Assembly: GCA_963829585.1 (NCBI GenBank)
Contig: CAWHJD010000028.1
Span: 62,001-126,000 of the forward strand
Reading direction: 5' to 3'
Source: Sva-07 sp963829585
GTDB lineage: Bacteria; Actinomycetota; Acidimicrobiia; Acidimicrobiales; Ilumatobacteraceae
DNA: 64,000 nucleotides
Below the pieces are notes generated by a model. The model did no database searches. It saw nothing but the letters and a program-made list of their open reading frames with translations, and had not been told where the DNA came from. Both the position numbers and the translations under genes were made by a program. This document shows, piece after piece, positions 1 through 8,682 of the stretch (positions within the stretch are counted from its first letter, which is position 1; each line of letters starts with the position of its first letter).

Positions 1-1
1 C

Positions 2-1516
2 GACCCCGGCGGCGCCCAGAGCATCGTGACACTCGAGGTCCGTGTGCTGGTCGCCCAGCAGAACGTCCGTCACGTCCAATCTCCTACCGGCACGGTGACG
101 GTGACGGTCGATCCGAGCATTGGGATCGAATCGGCGGTGCTCCGTCCAGCCGACCCGGACGACACGAACGAAGCTGAGCTCGCCTGGAGCGCGCCCTACG
201 GACTGCTCGACGTGACACTGACCGGCGTGATCGACCAGGTGAACCCGGGCGTCGTGATCGAACCACCGAGGGCAACCTCAGGACTTCTCAGTCGGGATCA
301 GACCTCGTGTTGCCGATACGACTACGCGGTATCACTTCCGGAGTACGCCGTCGAGAGCTACTTCCCTGAGTTCCTCGATCAGGACAGCTTCGACCTGGAC
401 CCGCAAGAGGGTCGCCGTCCGATTCGTCTCGAGTCTCGTGGACTGGGCACCCGAAGAAGACGAATTCCGGCTGGACATGTCGCCCTCATCCTCCGTCACC
501 GTTCGCGCGGCGGACCTGGCGACTGACCCGGAAGGTTCGGCGCTTCGTCTCACCTCCTGTGAGACGGCACTTGTCGCCATCGTCCGACATGTACTGGTCG
601 ACGAGTCCGAACCCGAGGTGTGCACGATCGAGGTACTCGCGAACGCCTCGCCAGGCGAGTGGGAGTACGTGACGTTCGTCGTGCGGGATCCCGCCGGCAA
701 CGAACGCTCGATCGACGTCGTGCTCCAGATCACCCCCGCCGGCACGACCACGACCACCACGCACCACCACCACGACCACCACGACCACCACGACCACCAC
801 CACCACCCACCACCCACCACCACACCACCCACCACCCCGACCACCCACCACCCACCACCCACCACCCACCACCCACCACCCACCACCCACCACCCACCAC
901 CCACCACCCACCACCACACCACCCACCACCCACGACGACACCACCCACCACCCCAACCTCGACTCCGCCCGGTTCGACGACCACGGATGCCAACCGGGAA
1001 CCCACGTCGACCACGGCGGTGCCGCAGACAGCCGCAGTCACCTTGGCGACACCCGCCGGCACCGTCGAACTCACCTCGTCGACCGGCCGGCTCGAGCAGG
1101 TGGAGTCGGTCGACCCGTCCACCTTGCCCACGCCACCGCCGCTGGTCGACTTCCCACTCGGCGTGCTTCGGTTCCGGATCACCGACGTTCCCACAGGAGC
1201 ATCGGTGCAGCTCCAGATCGACAGCCCGGTCGACGTGAACCGCTACTGGAAGTTGATCGGGAACAGATGGATCGAGCTACCGACGGCCCCGATCCCGGGT
1301 GGCATCGTCGTCACACTCGTCGACGGCGGACTCGGTGACGCAGACGGTCTCGCCAACGGCGTCATCGTGGACCCTGGAGCGCCCGGAACACGGCTCACCG
1401 ACGCACTCCCGCAGACCGGAAACGATGTCCGGCGCATCCTGATCATCGCGCTGAGCGCGATGGCGTTCGGCACGCTGCTGCTCGCGTCCCGGCGACGTGG
1501 GCGGCACTCGGCCTGA
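2..1516 (+). CDS. LPXTG-type cell-surface protein, 3' part, frame-broken
   Basis: The gene enters from upstream, so no start is visible. The C-terminus has a sortase-like LPQTG motif, a hydrophobic segment (ILIIALSAMAFGTLLLA) and a basic tail, which is the layout of a wall-anchored protein. Before it come beta-rich extracellular-looking sequence, a Thr/Pro/His linker encoded by CCACCCA heptamers, and a roughly 150-residue domain. Coding is split over frames: 2 to about 400 in one frame, about 402 to the repeat in the next, and the repeat to 1516 back in the first. Restoring CG at about 403 (CCGCGCAAG) joins the first two. Adding one heptamer joins the last. The function of the domains is not recognised. 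The anchor call is firm; the full reading frame is inferred. Confidence 0.7.
841..910 (+). repeat. Heptanucleotide microsatellite (CCACCCA)x10 inside the surface-protein gene
   Basis: Ten perfect copies of CCACCCA run without interruption, flanked by degenerate CCA/ACC tracts (about 740-840 and 911-957). Seven is not a multiple of three, so each gain or loss of a unit changes the downstream frame. In translation, three units give the 7-residue period TTHHPPP. With ten units the downstream LPQTG frame is out of phase with the upstream frame; eleven or eight units would bring them into phase. Confidence 0.95.
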
Positions 1517-1571
1517 CCCAGCCAACGGCCGCCATGAACGGCATCCGTGGGAGGGCACCCGAGCGCACGAC

Positions 1572-2340
1572 CTAGAGGAAGGGGTCGAGGGAGCGACTCA
1601 GGCCGGGGATGGAACCGATCTTCCTGCAGGCGAGGAGCACACCGGGCATGAAGCTGTCACGGTCGTAGCTGTCCTGGCGGATCGTCAGCGTCTGGCCGGT
1701 TGCGCCGAGGATGACTTCCTGGTGGGCCACCATGCCACGCATCCGCACCGAATGGATCCGGATCCCCGCGGGGCCCGAACCGCCACGGGCACCTTCGTAG
1801 ACGACGTCGGTCGTCGGGTCGGGATCGAACGCTTCTCCCCGGGCAGCAGCCATGCGCTCCGCGGTCTTCACGGCGGTGCCGGATGGTGCGTCGATCTTGC
1901 GGTCGTGGTGCAGTTCGATGATCTCGGCCGTGTCGAAGAACGGCGCCGCCATCTCCGCGAACCGCATCATCAGCACCGCAGAGATCGCGAAGTTCGGGGC
2001 GATCACACAGTTGGGGCCGCTCTCGCCGGCGAACGACGACTCGAACAACTCGAAGTCCGCCGTCGTGAATCCGGTGGTGCCCACGACAGCGTGGATGCCG
2101 TGCATCCCCAACCACGGCAACGTGTTCCGCGCTGCATCGGCAACGGTGAAGTCGACCACGACGTCACATGCCGAGTCGGCGAACGCGTGGAGGTGTCCGG
2201 ACACCACGAGCGCCTTCCACCGTCTCGCCGATTCCGAACGGATCGACGGCTGCGGCGAAAACGAGATCGGGGTCAGCGGCGACAGCAGCACAAACGGTTC
2301 GACCCATTCGTCCTGCTGCTCCGTTGACCCCGACTCTCAT
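1572..2340 (-). CDS. dapB: 4-hydroxy-tetrahydrodipicolinate reductase DapB (apparent 2-base frameshift)
   Basis: DapB reduces 4-hydroxy-tetrahydrodipicolinate with NAD(P)H in the lysine/diaminopimelate pathway, in the cytoplasm. The N-terminus from ATG 2340 (MRVGVNGAAGRMG) carries the GxxGxxG nucleotide-binding loop. The C-terminal part has the catalytic signature ELHHDRKIDAPSGTA with both His, the Lys and the SGT triad. The two parts are in different frames and meet near 2208-2218. Restoring GC there (GAAGGCGCGCTC, reading EGAL) gives a continuous 256-residue protein of normal family length. A downstream-only start at 2291 would lose the cofactor loop and is not credible. The gene follows pnp on the same strand after a palindromic element. 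It is either a sequence error or a recently broken essential gene; the former is more likely. Confidence 0.88.
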
Positions 2341-2406
2341 GAGTGCAGTCTGGCCGATCCGGTCACGTCGGACCCGATCGGTTCACCACCCTCCACCCCC
2401 TCCACC

Positions 2407-2449
2407 GTTGTGAGCGATGCACGCACCATGTGCGCACATCGCTCACAGC
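2407..2449. repeat. Dispersed palindromic element, family A, copy 1
   Basis: This is a 43-base inverted repeat. The left arm is GTTGTGAGCGATGCACGCA, then a 5-base loop (CCATG), then a right arm ending CATCGCTCACAGC; 16 of 19 arm positions pair by Watson-Crick rules. A second copy lies at 47609-47651 with the same arms and a different loop. It sits between pnp and dapB. It could act as a terminator, although no T-run follows. Confidence 0.85.
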
Positions 2450-2476
2450 TGGCGAAGAAGGTATGGGTGTTGTCGC

Positions 2477-4942
2477 TCAGCGATGGCGACGACGGCCACC
2501 GCCGCCGCTGCGACCGCCACCGTCACCGGCGGGGCGCTCCGACTTCGGGCCGAGGTCACCGAGTTCGTCGGCGAGTTGGGCGTCGAAGCTGTCTTCGAAG
2601 CTCACTTCGACGACGTCGACGCTGCCGCCCGAGTTCGACTCGGGTGCAGCCTCGGTGTCGCTCGAGCGCTCCTTGCGGGGCGCACGCTCACGACGCTCGG
2701 ACGAGCTCGACTCGCCCCCGCCGTTCGACGAGGCGCCTTCCTTCACTGCAGGCGGATCGCCGGCCGGGGTGAGGCTGACCTTGCCCTTGTCGTCGATCTC
2801 CTCGACGCGGACCTCGATCTCCTGACCGAGTTCCAGTACGTCTTCCACCGAGTTGATGCGCTTGCCGCCACCCAGCTTGGAGATGTGCACGAGGCCGTCG
2901 CGGCCCGGCAGGATGTTGACGAACGCCCCGAACTTGGTGATGTTCACCACGCGACCCATGTACACGGCGCCGAGCTCGGCCTTCGGCGGGTCGACGATCG
3001 CGAGGATCGCCGCCTTGGCTTCTTCCATCCGCCATGCCTCGACGGCACCGATGGTGACGATGCCGCGGGCACCGTCGTCGTCGACGCCGATGTCGGCTCC
3101 GGTCTCCTTCTGGATCGTGTTGATGACCTTGCCCTTCGGGCCGATCACTTCACCGACCTTGTCGAGCGGAATGTAGATCGTCGAGATCTTCGGTGCGGTC
3201 GCGGCCACCTCGTCACGTGACTGCGAGATGCAGGCGTTCATGACCTCGAGGATCTCGAGACGTGCGACGCGAGCCTGAGCGAGCGCAGCGGACAAGACGT
3301 CGGCAGGGATGCCGTCGATCTTCGTGTCGAGCTGGAGCGCGGTGATCGCATCTTCCGTACCGGCCACCTTGAAGTCCATGTCGCCGAACGCGTCCTCGGA
3401 GCCGAGGATGTCGGTCAGCGTGATGTACTTGCCGTCTTCGTAGATGAGGCCCATGGCGATGCCCGACACATGGCTGTGCACCGGAACACCGGCGTCCATC
3501 AGCGACAGGCTGGAGGCGCACACCGACGCCATCGACGTGGAACCGTTCGACGACATGACCTCGGAGACGAGACGCAACGTGTACGCGAAGTCTTCCTGGT
3601 TCGGGATGACCGGCAGGACCGCACGGGCGGCGAGCGCACCGTGGCCGATCTCGCGGCGCTTCGGCGAACCGACACGGCCGGTCTCACCATTCGCCCACGG
3701 CGGCATGTTGTAGTGGTGCAGGTAGCGCTTGGTGTCGTTCGGCGAGAGCGAGTCGATCATCTGGTTCATGCGAGGCATGGCCATGGTCACCACGCTCATC
3801 ACCTGGGTCTCGCCACGCTGGAACAGCGCCGAGCCATGAGCGGTCGGCAGGACGCCGACCTCAGCGGAGATGGGGCGCAGGTCGGCGACGCCGCGGCCGT
3901 CCATGCGGACGCCCTCGTTGACGACGCGGGCACGCATCAGCTTCTTGTTCAGCGATCGGACGGCCTCTTTGACCATGCCGTTCTGCCCGGCGAACTCACC
4001 GGGAGCGTCCTTGGTGCCGCACAGTTCGGCGAGGATCTCGGCCGTGACGGCGTCGGTCGCTTCGTTGCGCTCGGACTTGTTGGCGATGGTGATGACCGGC
4101 GCGAGCTTGTCGCTGCCGGCCTTCTCGACGGCGGCGAAGATCTCCGGCGTGTAGTCGAGGACCGGCGTCCACTTCATCGGGGTGATCGGGCCACTGGTGG
4201 CGATCACCGAGGCCACGAGCTGACGCTGCAGCGCGATCGATTCCTTGATCCACACCTTGCAGGCGTCGAGACCGTCGGCGAGGACTTCCTCGGTGACCTT
4301 CTTCGCGCCGTCCTCGTAGTAGTAGAACGCGTTCTCGGAACCGCCGGCCTCGACCATCATCACGGCGACGTCGCCGTTGTCGAGCTCACGCCCGGCGATG
4401 ACCAACTCGAAGGTGCCGGCTTCGGCCTCTTCGTAGGTGGGGTGCGGAATCCACTCGCCGTCGACGCTGTAGGCCATACGGATCGAGCCGATCGGGCCCT
4501 CGAACGGGATGCCCGAGATCATCAGTGCAGCCGATGCCGCGTTGATGGAGAGCACGTCGTGCGGGTTGTGCTGGTCGGCGCCGAGCACGGTCGTGACGAC
4601 CTGGGTCTCGTTGCGGAAGCCGTCGGGGAACGACGGGCGCAGCGGCCGGTCGGTCAGCCGGCACGTGAGGATGGCATCCTCGGTCGGACGTCCTTCACGA
4701 CGGAAGAACGAGCCGGGGATCTTGCCGGCGGCGTACGCCCGCTCCTCGACGTCGACCGTCAACGGGAAGAAGTCGACGCCTTCGCGCACGCTCTTGGCGG
4801 CGTTGGCGGTGGTGAGGACCTTCGTGCCGCCGATCGATGCCACGACGGCACCCATCGACTGGGGGGCAAACTTGCCCGTCTCGAAGGTCAGGGTCTTGTC
4901 GGTTCCGGACACAGGTCCGGACACGATGATTGGGTCAGCCAC
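2477..4942 (-). CDS. pnp: Polyribonucleotide nucleotidyltransferase (PNPase)
   Basis: PNPase degrades RNA 3' to 5' by phosphorolysis in the cytoplasm. The protein has two RNase PH cores (about residues 10-140 and 320-545), an alpha-helical linker, a KH domain (about 555-615) and an S1 domain (about 625-695). An acidic and basic low-complexity tail follows, giving 821 residues in total. Visible motifs include FFRREGRPTEDA and RPLRPSFPDGF in core 1, and GDMDFKVAGT with the catalytic Asp in core 2. GTG 4942 was chosen because AAAGGAG lies 5 bases before it; the longer reading to 4963 would bury this ribosome site. It lies downstream of rpsO, the usual order, separated by 378 bases. A hairpin lies just before the ribosome site. 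Confidence 0.97.
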   Translation of the reverse strand: MADPIIVSGPVSGTDKTLTFETGKFAPQSMGAVVASIGGTKVLTTANAAKSVREGVDFFPLTVDVEERAYAAGKIPGSFFRREGRPTEDAILTCRLTDRPLRPSFPDGFRNETQVVTTVLGADQHNPHDVLSINAASAALMISGIPFEGPIGSIRMAYSVDGEWIPHPTYEEAEAGTFELVIAGRELDNGDVAVMMVEAGGSENAFYYYEDGAKKVTEEVLADGLDACKVWIKESIALQRQLVASVIATSGPITPMKWTPVLDYTPEIFAAVEKAGSDKLAPVITIANKSERNEATDAVTAEILAELCGTKDAPGEFAGQNGMVKEAVRSLNKKLMRARVVNEGVRMDGRGVADLRPISAEVGVLPTAHGSALFQRGETQVMSVVTMAMPRMNQMIDSLSPNDTKRYLHHYNMPPWANGETGRVGSPKRREIGHGALAARAVLPVIPNQEDFAYTLRLVSEVMSSNGSTSMASVCASSLSLMDAGVPVHSHVSGIAMGLIYEDGKYITLTDILGSEDAFGDMDFKVAGTEDAITALQLDTKIDGIPADVLSAALAQARVARLEILEVMNACISQSRDEVAATAPKISTIYIPLDKVGEVIGPKGKVINTIQKETGADIGVDDDGARGIVTIGAVEAWRMEEAKAAILAIVDPPKAELGAVYMGRVVNITKFGAFVNILPGRDGLVHISKLGGGKRINSVEDVLELGQEIEVRVEEIDDKGKVSLTPAGDPPAVKEGASSNGGGESSSSERRERAPRKERSSDTEAAPESNSGGSVDVVEVSFEDSFDAQLADELGDLGPKSERPAGDGGGRSGGGGRRRHR

Positions 4943-5320
4943 AAGGGCTCCTTTCGCGTGCACTCCCCCTCGGGAGTGCGCCTCTGGAGCGATCGGCCGG
5001 TTCCCAGTTGGTCAACCCGACATCTCCCGCACCGTCGGAAACGTGCAGAGTTCGGATTCAGCAACCGGCAACCGACAACGGGTCGCTCATGTCGCGGAGC
5101 CAGACGTTCCGGCTCCAGCCGCACACCCTACCGTGATGCGCCCACCAATGCGCGGCAGGTCGGTCACCGACATGGATGCGACACGATGTTCGAGGCGACG
5201 AGACCAACCCGGAATTCTCAGGCGGGATCGGCTCGTGCGAGCGCAAGGCGCGCAGCGACGAAGCTGACTCCGGTCAGCGAGGAGCCTGCGGAACGCAGCG
5301 ATCGGGCGAACTGGCCCGCC
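4943..5320. other. 378-base gap between rpsO and pnp
   Basis: I see no convincing gene here on either strand; open frames lack family features and ribosome sites. It holds the pnp leader hairpin (4960-4979) and a weaker inverted repeat, GGAGCC/GGCTCC, at 5096-5101 and 5111-5116. No tRNA fold was found. Confidence 0.6.
4960..4979 (-). promoter_or_regulatory. Stem-loop in the pnp 5' leader
   Basis: A perfect 8-bp stem (GCACTCCC/GGGAGTGC), extendable by one G-U and one G-C pair, closes a 4-base loop. It is about 10 bases upstream of the AAAGGAG of pnp. Enterobacterial pnp mRNAs carry a leader hairpin used for RNase III/PNPase autoregulation; a similar role here is inference. Confidence 0.5.
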
Positions 5321-5599
5321 TCAGCGGCGGAGGCCTTGTTCGGCGATGATGGTGCGATAGCGCTCGACGTCGATCGCCTTGACGTAGTCGAGCATGCGAC
5401 GGCGACGGCCGACGAGCATCAGCAGCCCACGACGGCTGTGGTGATCCTTCTTGTGGATCTTGAGATGCTCGGTGAGGTGTGTGATGCGCTCGGTGAGCAG
5501 GGCGATCTGCACTTCCGGCGAGCCCGTGTCGGTCTCGTGGGTGCGGTTCTTCTCGATGGTCGCCGTCTTGTTGGGCGTGGTGTCGGCCAGATCAGCCAT
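5321..5599 (-). CDS. rpsO: 30S ribosomal protein S15
   Basis: S15 is a primary 16S rRNA-binding protein of the small-subunit platform. The 92-residue product is within the family's usual 89 or so plus a short N-terminal extension. It shows the diagnostic ETDTGSPEVQIALLTERI, the HxxxHHSRRGLL region and a basic C-terminus ending EQGLRR. ATG 5599 has GAAGG about 8 bases before it. It is the first gene of an rpsO-pnp-dapB minus-strand series. S15 often represses its own mRNA, and a hairpin lies in the leader at 5623-5636. Confidence 0.98.
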   Translation of the reverse strand: MADLADTTPNKTATIEKNRTHETDTGSPEVQIALLTERITHLTEHLKIHKKDHHSRRGLLMLVGRRRRMLDYVKAIDVERYRTIIAEQGLRR

Positions 5600-5622
5600 G
5601 GTGTGTCGCCTTCGATCATGCC

Positions 5623-5636
5623 GCCGGTGAACCGGC
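5623..5636 (-). promoter_or_regulatory. Hairpin in the rpsO leader
   Basis: GCCGGTGAACCGGC forms a compact stem 24 bases upstream of the rpsO start, extendable by up to three weaker pairs. S15 binding to such a leader structure is possible but unproven. Confidence 0.3.
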
Positions 5637-5778
5637 AGCGGTGGAGGTCGCAGCGCACTCCGGACGGAGCACTCTGCATCACGCCCGCGCCGGAGATTCC
5701 AGCCCGAACGGACGACGCAATGCTACGGCGCCCCGGTCGCCGTCACAACGAGGACGGTTGCCGGATGGGGCGGACGGG

Positions 5779-5784
5779 TACGCT
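5779..5784 (+). promoter_or_regulatory. -10 box TACGCT of the ABC ATPase gene
   Basis: It lies 8 bases before GTG 5793, consistent with a leaderless or near-leaderless message. Confidence 0.45.
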
Positions 5785-5792
5785 CGCTCGTC

Positions 5793-6557
5793 GTGCCACC
5801 CCGGATCGAGCTTCGTGACGTCTCGAAGTCGTTCGGGACACTCGACGCGCTCGCACCGGTCAGCTTCGACGTCGCCGAGGGCGAGACGGTGACCCTGCTC
5901 GGGCCCTCGGGCTGCGGCAAGACGACGTTGCTGCGACTGATTGCCGGGTTGGAGACGCCGACGTCGGGAGAGATCGTCGTCAACGGGATGACGCCGAGCG
6001 AGGCCCGACGACACAAACAGATCGGGTTCATCCCGCAGGCGCCTGCCCTCCTGCCGTGGCGCACGGTCGAGGCCAACGCCCGGCTGCTCCTCGACATCAA
6101 CCGGTCGGCCTCGCCGTCGACGCCCAGCGTCTCGGTGGCCGACCTCCTCGAGGAGGTCGGCCTCGGCGAGTTTCTGGACGCGTACCCGCACGAGCTGTCC
6201 GGCGGCATGCAGCAGCGAGTCGGCCTCGTGCGGGCATTCGCACTCGACGCACCGATCCTGCTGATGGACGAACCGTTCGCGGCACTCGACGAGATGACCC
6301 GAACGGACATGCGGCACCTGCTGGGACGACTGCGCGAGCCGCTCGGAACGACCGTGGTGTTCGTCACCCACTCCATCCCGGAGGCCACGTTCCTCTCCGA
6401 TCGCGTGGCGGTGATGTCACCACGTCCGGGCCGGGTCGCCGAAGACCTCACGATCGATCTCGCCCATCCCCGCACCCCGGACATCGAGGACACCGACGAG
6501 TTCTTCCACCTCACGACGTCCCTGCGGAGTGCCCTCAGCGCAGGCATGGACCGATGA
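5793..6557 (+). CDS. ABC transporter ATP-binding protein, nitrate/sulfonate/taurine type
   Basis: This 254-residue protein is the cytoplasmic ATPase of an importer. It has Walker A GPSGCGKTT (about residues 38-46), signature LSGGMQQR, Walker B ILLMDEP followed by FAALDEMTR, and the H-loop VFVTHS. The closest families are SsuB/TauB/NrtD. The permease start overlaps its stop (ATGA), and a lipoprotein binding protein follows, so this is a complete importer. The substrate cannot be told from sequence. The cassette sits on the strand opposite to the ribF and rpsO genes that flank it. Confidence 0.93.
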   Translation: MPPRIELRDVSKSFGTLDALAPVSFDVAEGETVTLLGPSGCGKTTLLRLIAGLETPTSGEIVVNGMTPSEARRHKQIGFIPQAPALLPWRTVEANARLLLDINRSASPSTPSVSVADLLEEVGLGEFLDAYPHELSGGMQQRVGLVRAFALDAPILLMDEPFAALDEMTRTDMRHLLGRLREPLGTTVVFVTHSIPEATFLSDRVAVMSPRPGRVAEDLTIDLAHPRTPDIEDTDEFFHLTTSLRSALSAGMDR

Positions 6558-7318
6558 GCCCGGGGATTCGTCGCCTCGTGGCTCCGGTCGTCGGCATCGT
6601 GGCGTTCGCCATCTTCTGGGAACTGCTCGTCCAGATCTTCGACATCCGACGATTCGTGCTCCTGCCGCCGTCGACGATCATCGACACCCTCGCCGCCGAT
6701 CCGGGCTTCTACTGGGACAATGCGCTCGTCACTGCCCGCCACATGCTCGGCGGCCTCGCGATCTCGCTGTTGTGTGCCGTCGTCGCGGGATCGGTCATGG
6801 CGGCATCGCGCTTCATCGAGGAGGCGGCACAACCGGTGCTCGTCCTCGTACTCGTCACGCCCTGGGTCGCCTACATCACCTCCGTCGTGCTCTGGCTGAA
6901 CGGCGGAGATCCCACGATCTACTTCATGGTGGCCTTCACCGCGTTCCCGGTGTTCACGTTCGGCGTCGTCGGAGGGATGAAGTCGGCCGACCCGGCTGCA
7001 CGCGAGCTGCTGGCGAGCGTCGACGCCCGCCCCTGGGAGGTGCTGTGGCGTCTCCGGCTCCCGTCGGCACTGCCGTCGATCTTCACGACCGCTCGCTTCG
7101 CCGTCGGGCTGGGTCTGGCGGCCGCCTACTTCAGCGAGGGATCGGCGCTCACCACCAGTGGGCTGGGTGCCATCGGTCGTCGTGCCGCATCGTTCAACGA
7201 CGCCGAGACACTCTGGACGACGATCGTGTGCTCGGCGCTGCTCGGCATCGCCGGGCTCACGATGGTGTCGGTACTCGAACGCGTGCTGTTGAAATGGCAC
7301 GTCTCGCAGCGCCGCTGA
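6554..7318 (+). CDS. ABC transporter permease (SsuC/TauC-like)
   Basis: This 254-residue integral membrane protein has about six hydrophobic segments, beginning with a helix at about residues 8-25 (LVAPVVGIVAFAIFWELLV). The EAA-like coupling loop appears as ARELLASVDARPWEVLWRLRLPSALPSI in pieces around residues 150-178. The start was chosen from the ATGA overlap with the ATPase stop. It would form the translocation channel with the ATPase encoded just before it. Confidence 0.9.
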   Translation: MSPGIRRLVAPVVGIVAFAIFWELLVQIFDIRRFVLLPPSTIIDTLAADPGFYWDNALVTARHMLGGLAISLLCAVVAGSVMAASRFIEEAAQPVLVLVLVTPWVAYITSVVLWLNGGDPTIYFMVAFTAFPVFTFGVVGGMKSADPAARELLASVDARPWEVLWRLRLPSALPSIFTTARFAVGLGLAAAYFSEGSALTTSGLGAIGRRAASFNDAETLWTTIVCSALLGIAGLTMVSVLERVLLKWHVSQRR

Positions 7319-7415
7319 CCACGCCGCTGATCGAGGCGTTCTGCACGGCACGTGGCATCATGAATCACCCGCGCCGGCAACCGCGCGATTCGACCCCCGA
7401 ACGACTGGAACCTCG

Positions 7416-8618
7416 ATGCGCCTCCGCAACGTCACTGCTCTCGCCGTCTGCACCGCCGCCCTCCTCGCCGCCTGTTCGAGCGACGGCGACACGACCGGCT
7501 CCGACACGACCACCGACATCACGACCGACACGACCACCGACACCACGACGGAAACCGGGGCGGCGACCACCGACAGCGGTACCTCTGGCGTCACCGAGGT
7601 CGTCGCCGGCGAGGCATTCCCCGAGGACCGCTGCGCAGCCAATCAGGCTGCCGGAACGATCACGTATCTGACGGGCTTCGACTTCGCGGCCACCGCTTCG
7701 ATCGTCGACGTTCTCGTCGCCGAGGAGAAGGGCTACTACGACGCCATGTGCCTCGACGTCGAGGTGACGGCGAGCTTCTCCACGGCGAACTACCCGCTCG
7801 TCGCCGAGAACGACGCCCAGTTCGCCTCGGGCGGCTCCTTCAGCGAGGTCGCATCGTTCTCCGCAGCCAACGACGCCGATCTGGTGGTCGTTGCCGTCGA
7901 AGGTCCCACAGCGATCGATTCCCTGATCGTCAAGCCGGGCGTCGCCACCGAACTCGCCGACCTCGAGGGCACCACGATCGGCGTCAAGGGCAAGCTCCCA
8001 CCGAGCGTGGCCGCCATGTTGGCGCAGGCGGGTCTGATCGAAGGCGAGAACTTCGACACGGTGCTCCTCGACGGCTTCGACCCGGTGCAGCACATCGCGA
8101 TCGAGTCGATCGTCGGATTCCCCGGGTACAAGAGCAACGAGCCCGGCCAGCTCGAGCGTGCCGGCATCGAGTTCGACCTGTTCGATCCCCTCGACTACGA
8201 CATCCCCGGATCGTTCGGCGTGATCTACACGAACCAGCAGTTCATCGACGAGAACCCGACGGCGGCCGAGGACTTCGTCCGCGCCACCATGCTCGGCCTG
8301 GACGATGCCATCGCCGATCCGGAGGCAGCGGCGGCAATCGCCGTCGCTCGGATCAATGAGGGTGGCAACCCCAACTTCCTGTCGCCCGAGGGCGAGACGT
8401 TCCGTTGGACCACCGATGCGGCGCTCATCTCGTCGCTCACGCCCGAGGGAACCGGGTACGGCGTGCCCCAGGCGGGTGCGCTCCAGAACGAACTCGACAC
8501 GTACGCCGAGATCGGACTCTTCGGTGATGCCGACGCACCGGACGCCACTGCGCTGCTCGGCGACGACCTCATCGTGCGCATCTACTCCGACGACGGCCAG
8601 GTCATCTGGCCCAGCTGA
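7416..8618 (+). CDS. ABC transporter substrate-binding lipoprotein (NMT1/THI5-like)
   Basis: The 400-residue product has a lipoprotein signal ending LLAAC (lipidated Cys 20). A Thr/Asp-rich linker follows to about residue 50, then a periplasmic-binding fold typical of NMT1/SsuA-like proteins (IVDVLVAEEKGYYDAMCLDV, VKPGVATELADLEGTTIGV in pieces). It would sit on the outer face of the membrane and deliver substrate to the permease encoded 97 bases upstream. Family members bind thiamine precursors, nitrate, sulfonates or other small solutes; none can be chosen here. The linker is encoded by a 24-base tandem repeat. Confidence 0.9.
   Translation: MRLRNVTALAVCTAALLAACSSDGDTTGSDTTTDITTDTTTDTTTETGAATTDSGTSGVTEVVAGEAFPEDRCAANQAAGTITYLTGFDFAATASIVDVLVAEEKGYYDAMCLDVEVTASFSTANYPLVAENDAQFASGGSFSEVASFSAANDADLVVVAVEGPTAIDSLIVKPGVATELADLEGTTIGVKGKLPPSVAAMLAQAGLIEGENFDTVLLDGFDPVQHIAIESIVGFPGYKSNEPGQLERAGIEFDLFDPLDYDIPGSFGVIYTNQQFIDENPTAAEDFVRATMLGLDDAIADPEAAAAIAVARINEGGNPNFLSPEGETFRWTTDAALISSLTPEGTGYGVPQAGALQNELDTYAEIGLFGDADAPDATALLGDDLIVRIYSDDGQVIWPS
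7501..7548 (+). repeat. Two 24-base tandem repeats in the lipoprotein linker
   Basis: Two units starting CCGACACGACCACCGACA differ at one base. They encode alternating Thr/Asp, are a multiple of three and so are length-variable without frame loss. Confidence 0.85.
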
Positions 8619-8639
8619 CCGACGGCCGGCTCATCGGCT

Positions 8640-8653
8640 CGCCCGACCGGGCG
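8640..8653. terminator. Possible bidirectional terminator hairpin
   Basis: CGCCCGACCGGGCG lies between the convergent lipoprotein and ribF genes. The stem is short and has no T-run. Confidence 0.3.
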
Positions 8654-8682
8654 TCACGGCAAGCTTCGACCCGGCGCGGACG

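Noticed and set aside
760..830. His/Asp-rich run (HHHHDHHDHHDHH) as a metal-binding domain
   Set aside because: It arises only from reading an ACC/CCA tract in a shifted frame; a one-base shift gives the Thr-rich linker expected before an LPXTG anchor.
841..910. CRISPR-like array
   Set aside because: Direct 7-base tandem units without spacers; a microsatellite.
332..956. Long minus-strand frames rich in Trp, Gly and Val opposite the heptamer repeat
   Set aside because: They are the antisense reading of the CCACCCA repeat; no start context or family signal.
3470..5818. 782-codon plus-strand frame opposite pnp
   Set aside because: Shadow of high-GC codon use in pnp and rpsO; no motifs.
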